The notes beneath the pieces were generated by a model, which saw nothing but the letters and a program-made list of their open reading frames with translations, had not been told where the DNA came from and ran no database searches. From Frankiaceae bacterium (GTDB lineage: Bacteria; Actinomycetota; Actinomycetes; JAFAQI01), in the NCBI GenBank assembly GCA_030840545.1, contig JAVEEH010000035.1:1-13483 (forward strand): DNA of 13,483 nucleotides, in the 5' to 3' direction. The translations under genes were made by a program, and so were the position numbers. Of this stretch, positions 6,970-12,226 are shown one piece after another (position 1 is the stretch's first letter; each line of letters starts with the position of its first letter).

Positions 6970-7033
6970 CGTTGAGTGCGACGAAATCCGGGCCTCGAAC
7001 AGGCGCTTGCTGCGGATTTCGCCGCACTCAACG
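6970..7033. repeat. Long inverted repeat (21-bp arms, 22-base loop) between convergent genes
   Basis: The arm at 6970-6990 (starting CGTTGAGTGCG) is the reverse complement of the arm at 7013-7033 except for one position (A versus G). The 22-base loop has a small inner stem, GCCT (6992-6995) with AGGC (7001-7004). It lies in the 108-base gap between the ends of the VOC gene (plus) and the HbhA-like gene (minus). It could act as a bidirectional terminator, although there is no T run. Its unusual stem length and clean edges also fit a REP- or MITE-like mobile repeat. Confidence 0.8.
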
Positions 7034-7051
7034 GGTGCTGCGGGGTGGTGT

Positions 7052-7630
7052 TTAGACGGTCGGGTTGGTGCCCTCGAACGTCGTCTGCGCGGCCGGCGCG
7101 TCGGTCGTGCTGACCGGTGCCGCCGGGGTGGTCGTGGTGGTGCCGTTGGACGCGGCAACCGGCTTCGGGGCAGTCGGCTTCGCGGCGGCCGGCTTGCTCG
7201 CGGCCTTGGTGGTCGCGGGCTTCTTGGCGACGGGCTTGCTCGCCGGCTTGGTGGTCTTGCCACCGCGCAGCTCGGAAACGACCTTCTCGCCACGGGCGGC
7301 GAGCTCGTCGTAGAGCTTCTCGGCCTTCGCGCCGAACTCTGTCGCCTGCTTGCGCAGCTGCGCCGGGATCTCCTTGGCCTGGGCGGGCAGGGTCTGGGCG
7401 AACGCCGGCAGCGCCTTGACCTGCTCCTGGACCTGCGTCTGCACCGTCTTGGCCTGCGCCGGCAGGGTCGCGACGACGGTCGGGAGTGTGCTCACGCGGG
7501 TCGGGAACGTGGTCACCCGGGCGCGGAGGCGCTCGATGGCAACGTCACCGGCGCCGACGTAGGCGAAGAACGGCTTGGTGTCGATGGTGGGGAGGCTGGA
7601 TCGAGTCGGAAAACTCGGGCGAGCGGGCAT
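7052..7630 (-). CDS. HbhA-like protein (heparin-binding haemagglutinin family) with Lys/Ala/Pro-rich tail
   Basis: 192 residues from an ATG preceded by a good ribosome-binding site (agaaggagcc, 5 bases upstream). As in mycobacterial HbhA, an N-terminal A-G-D-x-A-x-E-R-L-R segment (27-36) leads into a long amphipathic region ending in AEKLYDELAARGEKVVSELR (103-122). A tail of K-P-A repeats follows (about 125-160), the type of tail that in HbhA binds sulphated glycans. Differences are seven-residue blocks starting with hydrophobic-Pro (residues 42-94) and a Thr/Ser/Ala-rich last 30 residues without lysine. There is no signal peptide, as in HbhA. It lies directly downstream of an XRE regulator on the same strand, the arrangement known from mycobacteria. 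A cell-envelope role is likely; adhesin function in this organism is not established. Confidence 0.7.
   Translation of the reverse strand: MPARPSFPTRSSLPTIDTKPFFAYVGAGDVAIERLRARVTTFPTRVSTLPTVVATLPAQAKTVQTQVQEQVKALPAFAQTLPAQAKEIPAQLRKQATEFGAKAEKLYDELAARGEKVVSELRGGKTTKPASKPVAKKPATTKAASKPAAAKPTAPKPVAASNGTTTTTPAAPVSTTDAPAAQTTFEGTNPTV
7349..7507 (-). repeat. Proline-marked heptads in the HbhA-like protein
   Basis: Residues 42-94 contain two runs of seven-residue blocks that open with a hydrophobic residue plus Pro: FPTRVST, LPTVVAT, LPAQAKT (prolines 43, 50, 57) and LPAFAQT, LPAQAKE, IPAQLRK (prolines 75, 82, 89). They are separated by an 11-residue Gln/Val-rich piece. DNA-level identity is limited, so this is a protein-level periodicity and not a recent tandem duplication. 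Confidence 0.7.
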
Positions 7631-7684
7631 GCAGTGGCTCCTTCTGGAATGACGGGAACGGTGTGGTCGTGGTGGGACGCAGGT

Positions 7685-8149
7685 TCAGGGCGTCGTCTTG
7701 CGCTTGCGGGTGACGACTTTGCGATCCGCTGCCGCGGTCGGTTCGGCCGTGGCGGGAACGACGATGTCCTCCGGTGTCGCGACGTCCGGCTCGTCACCGG
7801 ATGGCCGTTCGTCGTTCTCCTTGCGGAACGAGTCGTAGATCTCGAGCAGAACCTGTTTCTGCCGCTCGGTCAGACCCGGGTCGCCGAGCACGGCGGTGGG
7901 AACATCGCTGTCGCCGTAACGCTCGTCGAGGATCCCGGCCTGGACGTAGAGCGCCTCCGCAGAGATCCGCAGCGCCTTCGCGATCTGTTGAAGGATCTCG
8001 GCGCTCGGCTTACGGAGTCCGCGTTCGATCTGGCTCAGATAGGGGTTGGAAACCCCCGCCAACTTGGCCAGCTGCCGCAACGAGATCTGCGCAGTGCCGC
8101 GCTGCTCGCGGATGAAATCCCCGAGGTTGCGAACGTCCAACCTGGCCAT
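7685..8149 (-). CDS. XRE-family transcriptional regulator
   Basis: 154 residues from ATG 8149. The frame is open further upstream, but the extra residues read like non-coding sequence and would cover the promoter. Residues 6-70 form a classical lambda-repressor-like helix-turn-helix with SLRQLAKLAGVSNPYLSQIE (23-42) and RKPSAEILQQIAKAL (46-60). After the DNA-binding domain a segment GLTERQKQVLLEIYDSFRKEN (starting near residue 90) is typical of the regulators found next to hbhA-type genes. The C-terminus is Ala/Pro/acidic and then basic (TRKRKTTP). It sits 54 bases upstream of the HbhA-like gene on the same strand and probably shares transcription with it. No clear Shine-Dalgarno precedes the ATG. 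Direct repeats and a palindrome just upstream may be its own or another regulator's operators. Confidence 0.85.
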   Translation of the reverse strand: MARLDVRNLGDFIREQRGTAQISLRQLAKLAGVSNPYLSQIERGLRKPSAEILQQIAKALRISAEALYVQAGILDERYGDSDVPTAVLGDPGLTERQKQVLLEIYDSFRKENDERPSGDEPDVATPEDIVVPATAEPTAAADRKVVTRKRKTTP

Positions 8150-8178
8150 GTCGCCAACGTAACCGCTGCTGCTAACTA

Positions 8179-8198
8179 TTGCAAGCAGTTGGCAAGCA
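8179..8198. promoter_or_regulatory. Direct repeat upstream of the XRE regulator (possible operator)
   Basis: GCAAGC occurs at 8181-8186 and again at 8192-8197, each preceded by TTG or TTGG-like bases, so the copies are 11 bp apart, about one helical turn. The region lies 30-50 bases upstream of the XRE start and just upstream of an AT-richer stretch (minus strand CAATAGTTA), which is the best -10 candidate. Autoregulation through paired half-sites is a reasonable inference. Confidence 0.35.
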
Positions 8199-8205
8199 CT
8201 GGTCT

Positions 8206-8223
8206 CCGTGACGTGCGTCACGG
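8206..8223. promoter_or_regulatory. 18-bp palindrome with GTGA-N6-TCAC core (CRP/FNR-type site candidate)
   Basis: CCGTGACG-TG-CGTCACGG is a perfect 8-bp-arm palindrome. Its core, GTGA-N6-TCAC, matches the half-site layout of CRP-family regulators in actinobacteria. It is 57 bases upstream of the XRE start and 23 bases beyond the end of the lipoprotein gene. The 2-base centre makes it an unlikely RNA hairpin terminator, so a DNA-binding site is preferred. Confidence 0.5.
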
Positions 8224-8246
8224 GTCGTGGTGGTCCTGCTGCCGGC

Positions 8247-8954
8247 TCAGATCGGCGCGCTGATCCGCGCGATCCGGTCGAAGCCACCGTACGTCGAGTG
8301 CACGGTCACCGTCACGCTGTGGGTGCCGGCGCTGGTGCTCGTGCTGATCGTCAGGCCGGTCACCCGGGCGCGCCGGTCGAGCGTCACGACCACGTCGGCA
8401 GGGCGGCGGTCAGTCGGGATGCCGGCCCTGCGCGCGGCTGCCGGCGACAGTGATCCGCGCACCCGATGCGCACCACCGGGCGCCGGGGAGACCTTCGTCG
8501 CCGTCAGTCCGGCGAGCACCGCCCGCAGCGACGCCGTCGGGTTGGCGATCGGACGTGGGCGTTGGAGCCTGGCCCAGTGACCCGGCACGCCCCGCACAAA
8601 CGTCGCCCGCCTCGTCCGCACCACCTGGGTGCGTTGCTGTCCCACCCGCAGGCGGTAGGCAAGGCCCTCACCTCGGACGACGCGCCCCACGATCACCGTG
8701 CGAACAGCCTGCCGTGCAGCCACAGTGGTCGTCGCGCTGAACCGGTAGGAACGCACCTGGCCCGTGGCCGTGAGCGCAGCGTGGATGAGTCGCTCCGCAC
8801 CCGCGTTCGGGCTCGGCTGCGCCGCCGGCGACGAGGGCGGTGACGCGTTGGCCACCGCGCGGTGCGGCGAGCTGCTGCAGCCGCTGAGCGTGATCGCGAG
8901 AATGACGAGGGGCGCGGCCACTGGCCACGCCCCTCGCTTCAAGATTTGGCGCAC
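8247..8954 (-). CDS. Putative lipoprotein (LppX/LprG- or LolA-like fold possible)
   Basis: 235 residues from GTG 8954, which begins one base after the stop of the upstream secreted repeat protein. The longer open frame in this region is only a shadow of that gene. The N-terminus VRQILKRGAWPVAAPLVILAITLSGC is a lipoprotein signal with lipobox LSGC (lipidated Cys26). A Ser/Pro/Ala-rich linker follows, then a domain with AERLIHAALTATGQVRSYRFSAT (starting near residue 48). A long run of short alternating strands ends in TISTSTSAGTHSVTVTVHSTYGGF. The helix-then-beta layout resembles half-barrel envelope proteins of the LolA/LppX type, but no diagnostic motif was found. It is presumably anchored outside the cytoplasmic membrane. 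Coupling to the repeat protein and divergence from the sigma factor suggest membership in its regulon. Confidence 0.75.
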   Translation of the reverse strand: MRQILKRGAWPVAAPLVILAITLSGCSSSPHRAVANASPPSSPAAQPSPNAGAERLIHAALTATGQVRSYRFSATTTVAARQAVRTVIVGRVVRGEGLAYRLRVGQQRTQVVRTRRATFVRGVPGHWARLQRPRPIANPTASLRAVLAGLTATKVSPAPGGAHRVRGSLSPAAARRAGIPTDRRPADVVVTLDRRARVTGLTISTSTSAGTHSVTVTVHSTYGGFDRIARISAPI

Positions 8955-8955
8955 G

Positions 8956-9510
8956 TCAGTCGCCGTTGTCGCCGCCGCCGTTGTCACTCGAGCCGCCACT
9001 GTCACCGGAACCGCTGTTGTCGCTGCCGCCGGAACCGCTGGTGTCGCCGGCGCCGGCGTTGTCGCCCTGGTTGTCGTTGTTGTCGCCCTGATCATCGGCG
9101 TTGTCGCCCTGGTCGTCGGCGTTGTCGCCCTGGTCATCCGCGTTGTCACCCTGCGCGTCGCCCGACTCCGGGTCGCTGCCTTGCGCTGCGGGGGTTTCGG
9201 GGTCCCCGCCAGTGCTGCCGGACGTCTCGGTCGGGTCGCTGGTGTCGCCGAGGTCGACCCCGGTGTCGGAGACCCCGACCTCGTCGGCGCCGTCATCGCC
9301 CGCGGACGTCGAGACCACGTTGCCCGCGTTGTCGACCTTCGAGGTCATCCGGAGCCCGGTGCCGGGCACGGCGAAGTGGACGCTGTGCGTCGGGTGACCG
9401 ACGGCCGGGTGGCTGGGGGCCGCGCCGGCCGTGGTTGCCGCGACGGTGATGCCCGCAGCCGTGAACACGCCCATGGCAAGGGCCAGAGCAGCTCGAGAGG
9501 GAGTACGCAT
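8956..9510 (-). CDS. Secreted acidic repeat protein, unknown function
   Basis: 184 residues. ATG 9510 is chosen over an upstream in-frame ATG (9564) because a GGAGG sequence lies about 10 bases before it and a clean signal peptide starts there: basic start, hydrophobic core ALALAMGVFTAAGITVAATT, and probable cleavage after AGA near residue 31. The mature protein begins with a short strand-rich part (HSVHFAVPGTGLRMTSKVDNAG). It then becomes extremely Asp/Gly/Ser/Asn-rich, with heptads of the form GDNADDQ (about residues 117-151) and a Ser-Gly-Asp tail. There is no cysteine, no anchor and no sorting motif. The Asp-rich heptads could bind cations such as calcium; that is inference. It is the first gene of a two-gene unit with the lipoprotein, divergent from the ECF sigma factor. 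Confidence 0.75.
   Translation of the reverse strand: MRTPSRAALALAMGVFTAAGITVAATTAGAAPSHPAVGHPTHSVHFAVPGTGLRMTSKVDNAGNVVSTSAGDDGADEVGVSDTGVDLGDTSDPTETSGSTGGDPETPAAQGSDPESGDAQGDNADDQGDNADDQGDNADDQGDNNDNQGDNAGAGDTSGSGGSDNSGSGDSGGSSDNGGGDNGD
9058..9162 (-). repeat. 21-bp tandem repeat, about five units, inside the acidic secreted protein
   Basis: Units start at 9058, 9079, 9100, 9121 and 9142, with the plus-strand pattern gttgtcgccctg followed by 9 more variable bases. The first four are well preserved and the fifth diverges in its second half. Each unit encodes one acidic heptapeptide, so copy-number changes would keep the reading frame. Confidence 0.9.
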
Positions 9511-9571
9511 CGGGGAGGCCTCCAAGGAGGGTCGGCGCCTTCGTACGGCGGATCGGCGTTTCACTCACCTG

Positions 9572-9600
9572 ACCATGGCCGGGGTCACCCGGACCGTTAC
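9572..9600 (-). promoter_or_regulatory. Promoter-like GTAACG-N17-CATGGT upstream of the secreted repeat protein
   Basis: On the minus strand GTAACG (9600-9595) is followed after 17 bases by CATGGT (9577-9572). An AAC core in the -35 box is usual for ECF sigma promoters. A start about 7 bases downstream would give a leader of about 55 bases that includes the GGAGG ribosome-binding site of the repeat protein. The same pattern occurs on the opposite strand at 9659. Confidence 0.45.
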
Positions 9601-9658
9601 AGACTGAACCGGAGCCTCGCCCGGGCCGAGAAAGACAGCGGCACCTGTCCGCGCGTCA

Positions 9659-9687
9659 GTAACGGAAAGGCCTGTTTCGACCATGAC
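9659..9687 (+). promoter_or_regulatory. Promoter-like GTAACG-N17-CATGAC overlapping the sigma factor start
   Basis: GTAACG (9659-9664) and CATGAC (9682-9687) are separated by 17 bases, mirroring the minus-strand copy. The second box covers the ATG at 9683. If this is a true promoter, transcription would start near 9692-9694, where an in-frame GTG (9692) could serve as a leaderless start. Otherwise the sigma gene must use another promoter further upstream. Confidence 0.35.
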
Positions 9688-10252
9688 CACCGTGAGCGAG
9701 GAAAACTCCCTCGCGTCGCTGGTCACGAAGGCTCAATCCGGTGACCGCGACGCGATGGAACACCTAGTCGCTCAGATCCGGCCCAGGGTCTTCCGTTATG
9801 TCCTAGCCCGGGTGCTCGATCCCCACACGGCCGACGACGTGACGCAGGAGGTGACGGTGACCATGGTCCAGTCACTGCACCGCTACGTCGATCAGGGTCG
9901 CCCGGTCGTCGCCTGGGTTTTCGGCATCGCCGCCAACAAGGTGAGCGAGTCCCGCCGAGCGACCGGACGGCGGCGCGAGTCGTTGACCGAGCTTGCGCCC
10001 GAGCACGCTGCGGACGCGACGCTCGAGCCCGAGCAGGCGCTGCTCCGGCTGGAGGCGAGCGCTCAGGTTGCCGCGCTCCTCGACACGCTGCCGCTTCAGC
10101 AGGCCGAGATCTTGCGCCTGCGGGTCGCTGCCGGGCTCTCGGCCGAGGAAACCGCCGCCGTGCTCGACATGACCCCCGGCGCGGTTCGCGTCGCGCAGCA
10201 TCGTGCGCTCAGCAAGCTGCGCGCGACCAGCACCCCGGACCGGGCGTCATGA
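9683..10252 (+). CDS. sigD: ECF RNA polymerase sigma factor, SigD type
   Basis: 189 residues from ATG 9683; GTG 9692 is a possible alternative. Region 2 covers about residues 16-95 with DDVTQEVTVTMVQSLHRY and WVFGIAANKVSESRRATGR. The latter closely resembles the YGIAAHKVADAHRAAGR-like stretch of mycobacterial SigD. Region 4 covers about 128-182 with LPLQQAEILRLRVAAGLSAEETA and the recognition helix TPGAVRVAQHRALSKLR. The length is normal for an ECF factor with no C-terminal extension. It overlaps the next gene by ATGA. That gene encodes an RsdA-type anti-sigma factor, which supports the SigD assignment. It directs RNA polymerase to a small regulon, probably including the divergent secreted protein and lipoprotein. 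The gene symbol is used in the sense of family membership. Confidence 0.8.
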   Translation: MTTVSEENSLASLVTKAQSGDRDAMEHLVAQIRPRVFRYVLARVLDPHTADDVTQEVTVTMVQSLHRYVDQGRPVVAWVFGIAANKVSESRRATGRRRESLTELAPEHAADATLEPEQALLRLEASAQVAALLDTLPLQQAEILRLRVAAGLSAEETAAVLDMTPGAVRVAQHRALSKLRATSTPDRAS

Positions 10253-11277
10253 CCGACCGGCTCGAGCACCCGGACGACCTGTCCGCCATGGCTGCCGAGG
10301 ACGCCCTGCTCGACGCGCTGGCCAATGGCCGCAGCGGCTCCGACGACGACGCTCTCGCCGGGCTGTTTTCGGCGTGGGTGCTCGAGCTCGACACTGCGGT
10401 GGCGGCGTCGACCACCGCGTCACCGCTGGTGCCACGCCAGCGCTGGTCACGGGCGCGCCGGGGTGCCGCGGGCCTGCTCGCGGGAGTCGTTGTGCTCGGC
10501 GCCTCCACCGGTGTCGCTGCCGCCGCCGGAGGGTCGCATGGCCCACTCGGCGGCCTCTACAAGCTGGTCTTCGGTGGCGGCTCCGCCATCAACAAGACCT
10601 CCGACGTCGACATGGTCGCCGTCCGGGTCGGCACGCTGCTCCAAGGCATCAAGGTCGACGTCGCCGCCGCAACGGCCGCCGGCGGGGTCTCACCCGCACA
10701 GCGCGCCAAGCTCAACGCGCGGCTGGACAGCGCCGCCTCCATGCTTCTTGCCGACCCCTCACCTCCGCTCGCGCTCCGCGACCAGCTCGCGAGTCTGCGA
10801 ACGACCGTCGCCGGTCTGCCGGCCCTGTCGAGCGGCGGCACCCAGCCCAGCGGGACGGGCACGTCCGGTGGTTCGGGCAGCGGCGGTTCGGGCGGCACCA
10901 GCGGCTCCGGCAGCGGTGGCTCGGGCGGCGGGAGCGGGTCCGACGACGGCACCTCCGGTGGCTCCGGTGGCTCCGGCAGCGGGACGGGCGACGGAAGCCG
11001 TCCCAGCGGTGGCGGTGGATCGGACGACGGCAGCAGCGGCTCCGGCACCAGCGGCTCGGGCAGCGACGGGTCCGGCGACGGCACCAGCAGCTCGGGCGGC
11101 GACGGGTCCGGCGACAGCACCACCAGCTCGGGCAGCGACGGCTCCGGCGACAGCACCAGCAGCTCGGGCAGCGACGGGTCCGACGGCAGCGGTTCCAGCA
11201 GTGGATCCGCCAGTCTGACCAGCAGCTCCGGCGACGGCTCCGACGAAACCCCAGCCGGCGTGGGCACCGGCGACTGA
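10249..11277 (+). CDS. rsdA: Membrane anti-sigma factor, RsdA type, with Ser/Gly/Asp-rich extracytoplasmic tail
   Basis: 342 residues, ATGA overlap with the sigma gene. Residues 14-50 (AAEDALLDALANG...DDDALAGLFSAW) match the sigma-D-binding segment of RsdA: an acidic D-x-L-L-D-A-L-x-x-G stretch followed by L-A-x-L-x-x-W. One membrane helix lies at about 73-93 after a basic RARR stop. A small outer domain (about 94-193) contains LGGLYKLVFGGGSAINK and two helices. Residues 194-342 are almost only Ser, Gly, Asp and Thr, where mycobacterial RsdA has a Pro-rich outer region. The tail includes a 36-bp tandem repeat. The N-terminal cytosolic part should hold the sigma factor at the membrane and regulated proteolysis would free it. 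The family is quite sure; the signal is unknown. It converges on the asparaginase gene with a single base between stops. Confidence 0.8.
   Translation: MTDRLEHPDDLSAMAAEDALLDALANGRSGSDDDALAGLFSAWVLELDTAVAASTTASPLVPRQRWSRARRGAAGLLAGVVVLGASTGVAAAAGGSHGPLGGLYKLVFGGGSAINKTSDVDMVAVRVGTLLQGIKVDVAAATAAGGVSPAQRAKLNARLDSAASMLLADPSPPLALRDQLASLRTTVAGLPALSSGGTQPSGTGTSGGSGSGGSGGTSGSGSGGSGGGSGSDDGTSGGSGGSGSGTGDGSRPSGGGGSDDGSSGSGTSGSGSDGSGDGTSSSGGDGSGDSTTSSGSDGSGDSTSSSGSDGSDGSGSSSGSASLTSSSGDGSDETPAGVGTGD
11047..11187 (+). repeat. 36-bp tandem repeat, about 3.9 units, in the anti-sigma factor tail
   Basis: Units start at 11047, 11083, 11119 and 11155. Each encodes a 12-residue block of the form T-S-S-S-G-S-D-G-S-G-D-S with a few substitutions. 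The last unit is 3 bases short. Unit length is a multiple of three, so changes in copy number would only lengthen or shorten the outer tail. Confidence 0.85.
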
Positions 11278-11278
11278 C

Positions 11279-12226
11279 TCAGCTCAACGTCGCGCGGATC
11301 TCCCCCACCGCCTCGCCGTGTCCCAAGACCGGTGTCGACGCCAGCGCTGCCAACGCCGGTGCGTCGACATCAAGCCGCCGCAGCGCTGCGGTCATGACCG
11401 GCGCCCGCGCCCGCCCGGCGCCGTCGTCGATCTTCAGCGTCACCGTGCGACCGTCGGGCATCGCTGCGGCATAGACGCCCTCGGCGCCGTCCTTCGCGAC
11501 GATGCCGTCGACCGCGGTCATCAGCGCGGTCACGTCGCGACCGGTACCCCCGAGCAGGAACGGTGCAGCGCGCATCGCGGCGGCAACCCGGCGCTCGGCC
11601 GACCCGGCCGGAGCCGTCACGAGACGCCCGAAGGCCCGTGCCAGCCCCCGGAGCGTGAGTGCGAACAGCGGCGCCCCGCACCCATCGACGGCGACGGCGG
11701 CGGCGGTCTCGCCGGCCAGCTCTTCGATGGTCGAGCGGAGGGCACGCTGCAGCGGATGGTCGGCGGCGCGATAACCGGCCGTCGGCCAACCGGCAACGAC
11801 ACACGTGACGAGCATCGCGGCGTGCTTGCCCGAACAGTTCTGATGCAGTGCATCGGGTCCGCCACCCGCACGGATGACCGCCCAGGCGGCCGTGGGGTCC
11901 AGCGGCAGGTCCGGGGTGTTGTCCAGATCGGCCGGGTCGAGCTGCGCCGACGCGAGCAGCCGTCGTACGACGGCGATGTGTGCAGGCTCGCCCGAGTGGC
12001 TCGCGCACGCCAGCACGACCTGGTCGTCGTCACCCGGGGCCCAACCGGCCCGCAACATCCCGACCGTCTGCAGCGGCTTGGCGCAGCTGCGGGGGAACAT
12101 CGGGGCGTCGACGTCACCGAGCGCTAGGACGTCCGCACCATCAGCGTCGATCGCCAGGACTGCACCGTGGTGACGGCTTTCCACCAAGCCGTTGCGGATG
12201 ACCTCCGCGACGACCGGCGCACTCAA
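11279..12226 (-). CDS. L-asparaginase, class 3 (Rhizobium etli type, asparaginase II family PF06089)
   Basis: 315 residues. It converts L-asparagine to aspartate and ammonia in the cytosol; no signal peptide is seen. Key residues of the R. etli-type enzyme are present: the S-x-x-K pair in RSCAKPLQ (S47, K50), ASHSGEP (75-81), NCSGKHAAML with zinc ligands C131 and K134, DGCGAP with D181 and C183, and a later lysine in IVAKDGAEGVY (K245). The length fits the family (about 310-370). The start is TTG 12226, overlapping the TGA of the RsiG-like gene (TTGA), with no Shine-Dalgarno sequence, so translation depends on coupling to the upstream gene. It is the last gene of the BKACE-rsiG-asparaginase operon. 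The family assignment is firm. Confidence 0.93.
   Translation of the reverse strand: MSAPVVAEVIRNGLVESRHHGAVLAIDADGADVLALGDVDAPMFPRSCAKPLQTVGMLRAGWAPGDDDQVVLACASHSGEPAHIAVVRRLLASAQLDPADLDNTPDLPLDPTAAWAVIRAGGGPDALHQNCSGKHAAMLVTCVVAGWPTAGYRAADHPLQRALRSTIEELAGETAAAVAVDGCGAPLFALTLRGLARAFGRLVTAPAGSAERRVAAAMRAAPFLLGGTGRDVTALMTAVDGIVAKDGAEGVYAAAMPDGRTVTLKIDDGAGRARAPVMTAALRRLDVDAPALAALASTPVLGHGEAVGEIRATLS

Noticed and set aside
2399..7051. A complete contractile injection system (eCIS) locus
   Set aside because: Only a cargo-type DUF4157 protein is present. No sheath, tube, baseplate, spike or AAA ATPase gene is readable in the window.
8206..8223. Intrinsic terminator of the lipoprotein gene
   Set aside because: The palindrome has only a 2-base centre and no T tract on the minus strand, so a protein-binding site is more likely.
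7007..8263. A 418-codon plus-strand open frame across the HbhA-like and XRE genes
   Set aside because: It is an Arg/Gly/Leu-rich shadow antisense to two well-supported genes with ribosome-binding or domain evidence.
8150..8287. Extended start of the XRE regulator at 8287
   Set aside because: The added 46 residues cover the direct repeat and palindrome and do not resemble XRE N-termini. MARLDVRNLG at 8149 is a natural start.
9058..9162. CRISPR-like or other non-coding repeat array
   Set aside because: The 21-bp units are contiguous, without spacers, and in frame within a signal-peptide-bearing protein.
8955..9296. N-terminal extension of the lipoprotein frame
   Set aside because: The extension is Thr/Arg/Pro-rich and overlaps the secreted repeat protein. 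The GTG at 8954 starts a perfect lipoprotein signal peptide.
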